Shown: positions 9,254-15,245 of the stretch, piece by piece
How positions within the stretch are numbered: the first letter of the stretch is position 1
How the letters are laid out: each line of letters starts with the position of its first letter
From: an uncultured Clostridia bacterium
GTDB lineage: Bacteria; Bacillota; Clostridia; UBA1381
Assembly: GCA_934486495.1 (NCBI GenBank)
Contig: CAKSPW010000002.1
Location: 16,203 to 80,202 of the forward strand
Reading direction: 5' to 3'
DNA length: 64,000 bases
Program-made: the position numbers and the translations under genes
The notes under the pieces: model-generated
Database searches by the model: none
What the model was told of the DNA's origin: nothing
The model's input: only the letters and a program-made list of their open reading frames with translations

Positions 9254-9976
9254 ATGGATACATTAAATATCGCTATATGCGATGATAACACTGAACACAT
9301 CAGTATTCTTGAAAACTACTTGTTTGAAATAAGCAATATTAAAATTGAATGTGACGCATATCAAAGCGGCGAAAGCCTTGTTAATGCCTATAAAACCAAC
9401 ATTGAAAGATATGATGTGGTTTTTCTTGATATGGAAATGGAAGAATTAAACGGAATAGAAACCGCTAATTTAATACGAGAATTTGACGAGCATATCATTA
9501 TAATTTTTGTTACAAGTCATTCGGAGTATATGAAAGAGAGCTTTCAATGCCAACCGTTTCGTTTTATTGAAAAACCTCTTGATTATGATGAGCTAAAAAA
9601 GGTTTTTTACGACATTAAAGATAAACTATCAAAAAAGAGGAAGGTTTTTTCGTTTACGGAAAACAAAACAAAGGTCAGATTATTTTGCGATGATATAATA
9701 TATTGTGAAAGTCAGGCGCATTGGGTATGGATAAACACCAAATATAAATCATACAAGATATGTAAAACCTTATCTGATTTATATGAGCAGCTTGACAAAG
9801 AAATGATGTTTCAGGTACATAAATCTTTCATTGTAAACTTTAATTATATATTCACAATTAAAGAAGGCAATATTCAGCTTTATCATTGTGATAAACTTAT
9901 TCCTATAAGCCGTTCATATAAAAAAGCGTTTTTAGAGGAATATACGAATTTTACAGAAAGGAATCTATATGTATGA
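9254..9976 (+). CDS. LytTR-family response regulator (AgrA/LytT-like)
   Basis: The 240-residue protein has a receiver domain at about 4-120. It shows the acidic pair D10-D11, the likely phospho-acceptor D59 in VVFLDMEMEE, and the lysine of FIEKPLDY. A LytTR DNA-binding domain follows at about 138-235 (IIYCESQAHWVWINT, FQVHKSFIVNF, IPISRSYKK). LytTR domains bind pairs of short direct repeats and usually activate transcription. The start is preceded by AAAGGA. The gene overlaps the next by 4 bp (ATGA) and forms a two-component pair with it. A likely target is the weak-minus-35 promoter near 11392. A peptide-sensing role is typical for such pairs but is inferred here. Confidence 0.9.
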   Translation: MDTLNIAICDDNTEHISILENYLFEISNIKIECDAYQSGESLVNAYKTNIERYDVVFLDMEMEELNGIETANLIREFDEHIIIIFVTSHSEYMKESFQCQPFRFIEKPLDYDELKKVFYDIKDKLSKKRKVFSFTENKTKVRLFCDDIIYCESQAHWVWINTKYKSYKICKTLSDLYEQLDKEMMFQVHKSFIVNFNYIFTIKEGNIQLYHCDKLIPISRSYKKAFLEEYTNFTERNLYV

Positions 9977-11265
9977 CGATATATAACATTGCAGATATTT
10001 TGACAGGCTTCATTGAAGCCATTATGATGTTTATGCTTTATGATACATTTTGTACAAAAAGAGAATGTTTATCCTCGTGGGTTTACAGCATTGGTATTTT
10101 AGCATTAACATTATTGATAAATTTAAGTAATAGTATTTTTAATTTTGGTATATTTAACGTTTTCGGAATGATATGCTCATTTTTTGCGATTTCCTTTTTA
10201 TATAAAGGCAAAGTATCTGTTAAAGCAATTATTTCCATTTTAAATTACTTGCTAATTATAATTGTAGAAATTATAGTGTTATTCGGAGTCACTATAATAT
10301 TTGGCATTACGGTTTCAGAGGTAGTTAATAATGAGCGATATAGATTGTTTGGTATTATTGTTTCAAAAATGCTTACATTATTAGTTATAAATATTATAAG
10401 ATTACGATGTAGAAATAATACCTTTTGTATGAAAGCGTCATATTGGATATTATTCTTTTTTATGTTTGCATCTTCAACCATAACCGTGTTTTTAATATTT
10501 AAGTTATCGTATGGTCTTAACGAAGTAAATATGTATAATCTTTCAATTATATGTTCGTTCGGGTTATTATTAAGTACATTTTTTGCATTGTATTTATATG
10601 AACATTTGGCAAATCAAGCTGAGATGATACGAAATCAGCAACAGTATGAACAACACTTAAAATCGCAAGTAAAGCATTTGGATGAAATAGTAATAACACA
10701 GAATCAAATAAAAAAGTTCAAACACGATTTCTTGAATTATGAAATAGGACTTAAATCATATTTGGAAAACAAAGACTGCGATGGTGCAATAAGCTATCTT
10801 AACAGTTTGTCGGATAATTTCGGCAATTCTGAAAATATTATAGAAACCGGCAACGCCGCTCTTGATGCGATATTAAGTGCAAAGAAAGCTATTGCTGAAT
10901 CAAAAGGAATACTATTTACAACTCAAATTCAAATACCGAAAAAATTAGATGTTGAGGCAATGGATGTGTGTATTATATTTGGAAACGTCATAGATAACGC
11001 AATAGAAGCCTGTGAGAAAATAAAAAATAAAAGCAAAAAAATTGATCTTACACTTATTTGTCAAGATAAAAGAGTGTTTTGTAAAATTACTAACACAATA
11101 GCCGAACGACCCAAAAGCATATTCAAAACCTCAAAATCAGACACACAAAATCACGGATTTGGTTTGGATAATATCAAAACATCTCTTGCTAAATATAATA
11201 GTGAACCTACCATTACACAGACCAATGATGAATTTATCATAAAATTTATTATTTTTACAAAATGA
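9973..11265 (+). CDS. GHKL sensor histidine kinase, AgrC-like
   Basis: The 430 residues begin with six or so membrane helices (about residues 5-210), as in AgrC-type peptide receptors. A coiled-coil linker (AEMIRNQQQYEQHLKSQ) follows. The dimerisation box carries the likely phospho-histidine H251 in KKFKHDFLNYE. A GHKL ATPase domain follows, with the N box FGNVIDNAIEAC (about 336-347) and the G box NHGFGLDNIKTS (about 393-404). Start overlaps the LytTR regulator by 4 bp, so the two proteins are translationally coupled. It lacks a neighbouring AgrB-type protease or recognisable AgrD, so the signal is unknown. Codon use is AT-rich compared with the flanking housekeeping genes. Confidence 0.9.
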   Translation: MTIYNIADILTGFIEAIMMFMLYDTFCTKRECLSSWVYSIGILALTLLINLSNSIFNFGIFNVFGMICSFFAISFLYKGKVSVKAIISILNYLLIIIVEIIVLFGVTIIFGITVSEVVNNERYRLFGIIVSKMLTLLVINIIRLRCRNNTFCMKASYWILFFFMFASSTITVFLIFKLSYGLNEVNMYNLSIICSFGLLLSTFFALYLYEHLANQAEMIRNQQQYEQHLKSQVKHLDEIVITQNQIKKFKHDFLNYEIGLKSYLENKDCDGAISYLNSLSDNFGNSENIIETGNAALDAILSAKKAIAESKGILFTTQIQIPKKLDVEAMDVCIIFGNVIDNAIEACEKIKNKSKKIDLTLICQDKRVFCKITNTIAERPKSIFKTSKSDTQNHGFGLDNIKTSLAKYNSEPTITQTNDEFIIKFIIFTK

Positions 11266-11268
11266 CCC

Positions 11269-11325
11269 AAAAGCAACTTACTGATAGTTGATTTTCAACA
11301 AAGTCAGACTGAGTTGCTTTTTTTC
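11269..11325 (+). terminator. Terminator after the sensor kinase gene
   Basis: AAAGCAACT and AGTTGCTTT form a 9-bp stem with a long loop, followed by a run of T, starting 4 bp after the kinase stop codon. Confidence 0.6.
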
Positions 11326-11335
11326 TTTTACCAAT

Positions 11336-11397
11336 TTTGTCGATTAGATTGCATTTCGTGCAGTAATTCAAAAAATGGCATATATGTGTGATATAAT
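11336..11397 (+). promoter_or_regulatory. Probable activator-dependent promoter with imperfect direct repeats
   Basis: TATAAT stands at 11392-11397, but the best minus-35 (TTCAAA, 11367-11372) is poor and 19 bp away. Upstream are two similar segments (TTTTGTCGATTA near 11335 and TTTCGTGCAGTAATT near 11354) spaced about two helical turns apart. This is the usual arrangement of a LytTR-regulated promoter. Direct control by the regulator at 9254 is an inference. Confidence 0.35.
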
Positions 11398-11422
11398 AAG
11401 TTCAACGAAGGGAGGTTACAGA

Positions 11423-11539
11423 GTGAAAAACATTTCAAACGGAATTGCAGATATGCTATTGACGCAATGGGATAGTGTAGGAGGTGTTGTATATAAATAT
11501 AATGGTTCAACAAAGATAATACATCGCCACAATTTCTAA
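11423..11539 (+). CDS. Small ORF, 38 residues, unknown function
   Basis: A GTG-started frame (product begins MKNISNGIADMLL, ends IIHRHNF) has a strong ribosome site, GGGAGG, seven bases upstream. It lies just downstream of the candidate LytTR promoter and is followed after 21 bp by the membrane-anchored protein gene. It has no cysteine and no clear signal peptide, so it does not look like an AgrD precursor. It has an amphipathic-looking N-terminal third and a basic, His-rich end. I recognise no family. The strong ribosome site and its place as first gene of the unit are the evidence that it is translated. Confidence 0.5.
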   Translation: MKNISNGIADMLLTQWDSVGGVVYKYNGSTKIIHRHNF

Positions 11540-11560
11540 AAAATTATACGAGGTGATATT

Positions 11561-11989
11561 ATGTCAAAAAGTGTGTTGCGGACAATTGTATGTTTTATAT
11601 TATGCCTTTTGTTAATTGTTGTGTGCTTTAGTAGAAAAAAAACAAGAACAAAGGGATTTGTTCTGGAAAATGAGAACAAGTATCGTGTCGACATTATCAT
11701 AACTTATAACAGATTTTACAATGTATTTAATAGGATGTTCGGTGATGTTGAAATTTTAGATGAGAATTCCACCAAAAACATTAAATACAAAATATCAGGC
11801 TCAGTTTTCGGAGATAATAATTGCAGTTGGGTGACTGTGCATAGATTTTTTGACGAAGGAAAATACGAAAATGGATACATTTTTTTCGATAAACACATGA
11901 ACAATGTTGTGATAAAAGCATCTACAATCGATATAATAGCATCTGGCGAGAGATTTTTGAATAAAGTTGAACAGGTACATAATAAGTAA
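11561..11989 (+). CDS. Membrane-anchored protein of unknown function
   Basis: A protein of 142 residues with one N-terminal hydrophobic segment (TIVCFILCLLLIVVCF, about 8-23) followed by basic residues RKKTRTK. The rest would be either an extracellular domain on a membrane anchor or, if cleaved, secreted. The remainder is rich in beta-prone, charged sequence and matches no family I know. It starts behind GAGGTG and lies between the 38-codon ORF and the SLH protein gene, all on the plus strand, downstream of the kinase terminator. The three may form a unit regulated by the two-component system. Function unknown. Confidence 0.7.
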   Translation: MSKSVLRTIVCFILCLLLIVVCFSRKKTRTKGFVLENENKYRVDIIITYNRFYNVFNRMFGDVEILDENSTKNIKYKISGSVFGDNNCSWVTVHRFFDEGKYENGYIFFDKHMNNVVIKASTIDIIASGERFLNKVEQVHNK

Positions 11990-12025
11990 ATATTTATTAT
12001 TAGAATCTTATATGGGGGAATAGAT

Positions 12026-13084
12026 ATGTTAAAAAAAATAATTACCGTATTTAGTTGTATCAGTATTATGGTTTCTTCAGCAATAACTGTTTGTGCTGCC
12101 GATAAAACAACCATGATAACTGATAGGAAAATATTTTTATATCCCGTATTTACAAGTCTTTCGGTAAAAAAAGATATTCCGCAAGGAGTGGAAGATACGG
12201 CAGAAAGTGAACAGTTTATACTTGCCGATGATGAAAACTCGTTGTCCCTAAGCTTTAAATTTAAGTCAGAAGCCGATAAAAAAGATATAATGTTTGTCTC
12301 GGTTTATGATATGAATGAGGATAAATATGTTACATCGGATAAAGGGGTAGCCGTTAGAGATACATGTACTTTTACAGGGCTGACACCGGGACATAAATAT
12401 ATGCTAAGAGCAAGTACGCTATTTAATGAGAAGACAGTGAATGTTGCTATTTCCAAAACAAAATCAGAAGCAACTGTCAATAACATGTCTGATTTTAATG
12501 CGGAAAATGGTGTAATATCTAATTTTAATGATATTGTATCGGAATTAAAAAAATTACAAATCGTAAACGGTTATGAGGACGGAACAGTCAGGCCGGATAA
12601 TAAGATAACCCGAGCAGAGGTATGCGCAATTGTAAATAGGGTTATTCGCCAAGGTAAAAGCAGTATAAACGATATGAGTTTTGGAATACCGTTTACTGAT
12701 ATAATGCAGGAAGCATGGTTTTATAATGATGTAATAAAATCAAATGAGTTTGGTTTAGTTAACGGATATGAAGATAATACATTCAAACCTCAAAATGATA
12801 TAACGTACAACGAATATATTAAAATTATAACTTCAATGCTTCAATACGTGCCATATGCAGAAGCAAACGGCGGATACCCGAACGGTTATCTTACCGCAGC
12901 AAATAATGCGGGAATTATCAAGGGGATTGAATTTAACGGAAATGATAAGATTACAAGAAAAGATGCTATGATAATATTATACAATGCAATCAACTCACCC
13001 ATTGTTCTTGTTAAGAGTTATAATATAGGTACTGCTCACGAATATGCATTATCTGATATTGCTTATATTGATTTTATAAAATGA
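12026..13084 (+). CDS. Secreted S-layer-homology (SLH) domain protein
   Basis: A 352-residue exported protein. The signal peptide covers about 1-25 (VSSAITVCAA before the cleavage region). A beta-rich domain of about 60-150 may be Ig-like (DTCTFTGLTPGHKYMLRAS). Three SLH repeats then lie at about 165-208 (LQIVNGYEDGTVRPDNKITR), 222-272 (GLVNGYEDNTFKPQNDIT) and 282-322 (GIIKGIEFNGNDKITRKDA). SLH triplets anchor proteins to pyruvylated secondary wall polymer, so this should sit on the cell surface. The ribosome site is GGGGGAA before the ATG at 12026. A terminator follows at 13086. It is the last gene of the small module behind the LytTR pair. Confidence 0.88.
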   Translation: MLKKIITVFSCISIMVSSAITVCAADKTTMITDRKIFLYPVFTSLSVKKDIPQGVEDTAESEQFILADDENSLSLSFKFKSEADKKDIMFVSVYDMNEDKYVTSDKGVAVRDTCTFTGLTPGHKYMLRASTLFNEKTVNVAISKTKSEATVNNMSDFNAENGVISNFNDIVSELKKLQIVNGYEDGTVRPDNKITRAEVCAIVNRVIRQGKSSINDMSFGIPFTDIMQEAWFYNDVIKSNEFGLVNGYEDNTFKPQNDITYNEYIKIITSMLQYVPYAEANGGYPNGYLTAANNAGIIKGIEFNGNDKITRKDAMIILYNAINSPIVLVKSYNIGTAHEYALSDIAYIDFIK

Positions 13085-13085
13085 T

Positions 13086-13130
13086 AAAAAAACCGGGCTT
13101 CAACTCATTGATTTTGTATGCTCGGTTTTT
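13086..13130 (+). terminator. Terminator after the SLH protein gene
   Basis: AAAACCGGGC and GCTCGGTTTTT form a stem around a 20-base loop ending in a T run, immediately after the stop codon. Confidence 0.75.
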
Positions 13131-13254
13131 AATATGCGCAAATAAAATCTGATTATAAACCATATTGATAAATTTTTATTATGCCTTTTAAATATATTTT
13201 TGAATATATGATAGAATATGTGATAAAATATATACTTGAAAGGTTGTGATTAAA

Positions 13255-14100
13255 ATGAGTGAAAGAGTAATTACAAATAAAAACATCAATAATTTTAAGC
13301 TGTATCTTTATGAGGAGGAACGAAGCGATAATACGGTAGAAAAATACGTGCGGGATATTTGCCGTTTTCACAAATGGCTGCGTGGCAGGAGTATTGATAA
13401 GTCGGTTGCCGTTGAATACAAAAGAGAGCTGTGCGCAAGGTATATGCCGAAAAGCGTTAATTCAATGCTGTCGTCCGTAAACACATTTTTTATGTTTATG
13501 GGGTGGCATGATTTAAAAATAAAGGCTCTGAAAATTCAAAAACGAATATTTGCCGATAAAGAAAGGGAGCTTACAAAAGCCGAATATGAACGGCTTTTAG
13601 CTGCGGCGAAGAAAAAGAAAAATGAAAGACTGTACTATTTAATGCAGACAATAGCGAGTACGGGAATCAGGGTATCGGAAATAAAATATGTAACGTGCGA
13701 GGCTGTCAAAAGCGGACAGGCAGTTATAAATTGCAAAGGAAAAATAAGACAGATATTTTTGCCGAAAATGTTGTGTAAAATGCTTAAAGCTTATATTAAG
13801 TCGGAAAATATAAACGCCGGCCCGGTTTTTGTATCAAAAACGGGGACTCCGCTTGACAGGTCGAATATATGGAAGATGCTCAAAGAGCTGTGCGAAGATG
13901 CCGGAGTGGGCAGGAATAAGGTGTTTCCGCATAATTTCAGACACTTGTTTGCCCGAACCTTTTACTCCTTGCAAAAGGACATTGTAAGGCTTGCCGACAT
14001 ACTTGGTCATTCAAGCATTGAAACTACCCGAATTTATACAATGGAAAGCGGAACGGAGCATATAAAGCTTATACAAAAGCTTGGATTGCTGCGGTGCTGA
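13255..14100 (+). CDS. Tyrosine recombinase (XerC/D-like site-specific integrase)
   Basis: A 281-residue protein with a SAM-like core-binding domain (about 10-95) and a catalytic domain (about 105-275). The active-site set is complete: R139 in ASTGIRVSEI, H226 and R229 in PHNFRHLFAR, H252 in LGHSS, and the nucleophile Y261 in TRIYTM. It is short for a phage integrase and has no Arm-binding extension, as in XerC/D and in invertases such as those driving phase variation. The ATG at 13255 is 11 bases after AAAGG; a GTG at 13246 is too close to it. It lies 89 bp before the first of three repeats that bound a promoter segment. Those repeats are its likely target. No phage genes are nearby. Confidence 0.93.
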   Translation: MSERVITNKNINNFKLYLYEEERSDNTVEKYVRDICRFHKWLRGRSIDKSVAVEYKRELCARYMPKSVNSMLSSVNTFFMFMGWHDLKIKALKIQKRIFADKERELTKAEYERLLAAAKKKKNERLYYLMQTIASTGIRVSEIKYVTCEAVKSGQAVINCKGKIRQIFLPKMLCKMLKAYIKSENINAGPVFVSKTGTPLDRSNIWKMLKELCEDAGVGRNKVFPHNFRHLFARTFYSLQKDIVRLADILGHSSIETTRIYTMESGTEHIKLIQKLGLLRC

Positions 14101-14189
14101 ACAGACTAATTGAATAAACTTCCTAAATTTATTCCGAAAGGCTGACTAAAATTTTACCGGTGAATTAAAAACTCAGATGCATATAAAAA

Positions 14190-14211
14190 CCACATAATCA
14201 ATATTATGTGG
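14190..14211 (+). repeat. Recombinase-site repeat, copy 1 (outer left)
   Basis: Nine-bp arms CCACATAAT and ATTATGTGG surround the 4-bp core CAAT, which makes it a quasi-palindromic 22-bp site with direction set by the core. It is in direct orientation with copy 2, 43 bp away, and inverted relative to copy 3. Confidence 0.85.
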
Positions 14212-14232
14212 CAGGATAAGTTTATTCTCTAA

Positions 14233-14254
14233 CTACATAATCAATATTATGTGG
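14233..14254 (+). repeat. Recombinase-site repeat, copy 2 (inner left)
   Basis: Same as copy 1 except for one change (C to T at its second base). It shares two further bases (TA) with copy 3 on the inner side, so the copy 2/copy 3 pair match over 24 bp with that one mismatch. Confidence 0.85.
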
Positions 14255-14333
14255 TATGCAATGTAAGCAAATATTTAAATTGTATAAAATCTTTTGTTGA
14301 AAATAAGCAATTAATCCACATAAATAAAAAAAT

Positions 14334-14400
14334 ACAGCAAAATAAGACCAAATTTGATTATTGATTGTTACATTGGTCTTATTTTAGCTGTTTATTTTTT
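14334..14400. terminator. Bidirectional terminator inside the invertible segment
   Basis: AAAATAAGACCAA (14339-14351) pairs perfectly with TTGGTCTTATTTT (14373-14385). The stem extends five more bp with one bulged A. T-rich runs flank it on both strands. It would block read-through from the recombinase gene in either orientation of the segment. Confidence 0.8.
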
Positions 14401-14424
14401 AGCATTATGACGAATTTTTGATAA

Positions 14425-14445
14425 ATGTTAACAAAATGTTGACAT
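14425..14445 (+). promoter_or_regulatory. Operator-like dyad over the minus-35 of the invertible promoter
   Basis: ATGTTAAC and GTTGACAT are inverted 8-bp arms (one mismatch) around AAAAT, and the right arm contains the TTGACA box. The size fits a TetR-family operator. The TetR-type protein encoded 120 bp downstream is the natural candidate to bind it. Confidence 0.5.
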
Positions 14446-14467
14446 ATCGTTATATTTGTGTTATTAT
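14439..14467 (+). promoter_or_regulatory. Invertible promoter, ON orientation
   Basis: TTGACA (14439-14444) and TATTAT (14462-14467) are 17 bp apart. An overlapping TATAAT lies at 14467-14472. It points at the TetR-type gene and reads through the right repeat (copy 3). Confidence 0.75.
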
Positions 14468-14501
14468 ATAATTACCAATTTAATAAAGATTATTTCCTTT
14501 A

Positions 14502-14523
14502 CCACATAATATTGATTATGTGG
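14502..14523 (-). repeat. Recombinase-site repeat, copy 3 (right, inverted)
   Basis: This is the exact reverse complement of copy 1 (core ATTG instead of CAAT), between the promoter and the TetR-type gene. Confidence 0.85.
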
Positions 14524-14585
14524 TATTGGTTTTTTTAGGGAAATAAAGCAATGGTTTTAAATTACATAAATATGGAGGAAGATGT

Positions 14586-15161
14586 ATGAGAAAAGCAACA
14601 TACAATGTTGATGATAAAAGTCTGCTCGATTCAATATTTAGTTTTTTCGTAAGTAACGGACTTGAAAATATTACAATACGCGAAATATGCAGAGGAACAG
14701 GTATTTCACAGGGAACACTTTATTATTGGTTTGGGGATAAATCTAATTTGATTTGTGAGGTTACGGAGTACGGACTCAAAAAGGTAGTGGATAAAATATT
14801 TGAATATGTATTTTTTTCACTAAACGACTTGTATAGTTTTTTTAACACCTTTCTAAATGAAATCGACAAATACAAAGATGACTTAAGATTTATATATCAA
14901 ATGGCGGCAAGTCACAAATACGGTGAAAAGCTGAGGGAAATAGGTCATGGAATTAACAAGACATATGATGAGTATGTATACAGGCTTGCGCAAAAGTTTG
15001 AATGCAGCGAAAGGAGCTTACAGCCACTTGTTTATTTGTTCATATCGGCAATTTTGGATTATGTGATATGGGATGAAAAGGAAATGACAAAAATTCAGCT
15101 GAAATATATTTGTGCTTCGCTTCCGGATGAGATAAAAAAACTCAGTGAAGCATGCGAATAA
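14586..15161 (+). CDS. TetR-family transcriptional regulator
   Basis: A 191-residue protein with an N-terminal TetR helix-turn-helix. ENITIREICRGTGISQGTLY (about residues 24-43) is followed by YWFGDKSNLICEV. A helical C-terminal ligand domain of unknown specificity follows. The start at 14586 has GGAGG seven bases upstream. It is the first gene downstream of the invertible promoter and would be made only in the present orientation unless another promoter exists. A dyad overlapping that promoter (14425-14445) may be its own operator. The next gene, 84 bp on, encodes a secreted beta-helix protein, so the regulator may act within this unit. Confidence 0.88.
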   Translation: MRKATYNVDDKSLLDSIFSFFVSNGLENITIREICRGTGISQGTLYYWFGDKSNLICEVTEYGLKKVVDKIFEYVFFSLNDLYSFFNTFLNEIDKYKDDLRFIYQMAASHKYGEKLREIGHGINKTYDEYVYRLAQKFECSERSLQPLVYLFISAILDYVIWDEKEMTKIQLKYICASLPDEIKKLSEACE

Positions 15162-15245
15162 AATGTGTTCGCTTTTGTGGCTTTGGCATTTGGAGGTGAA
15201 ATATTAAAAGCCAAGCAAAAAATAATATGAAAGAGGTATGAAATA

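Larger units (their letters stand above)
14255..14501. mobile_element. Candidate invertible promoter segment (inverton)
   Basis: This 247-bp stretch lies between inverted copies of a 22-bp quasi-palindromic repeat, next to a tyrosine recombinase gene. It holds no gene. In the orientation given it carries first a strong bidirectional terminator (14334-14400) and then a consensus promoter (14439-14467) directed at the TetR-type gene starting at 14586. Inversion would point the promoter at the 3' end of the recombinase gene and silence the downstream unit. With copy 1 as partner instead, the inverted segment would be 290 bp. Inversion has not been observed here; it is inferred from the layout. 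Confidence 0.75.

Noticed and set aside
11423..11539. AgrD-type autoinducing peptide precursor
   Set aside because: No cysteine or conserved acidic tail, and no AgrB-type protease nearby.
13255..14100. Prophage or integrative element integrase
   Set aside because: No phage or conjugation genes, no tRNA attachment site and no arm-binding domain; the adjacent inverted repeats fit an invertase better.
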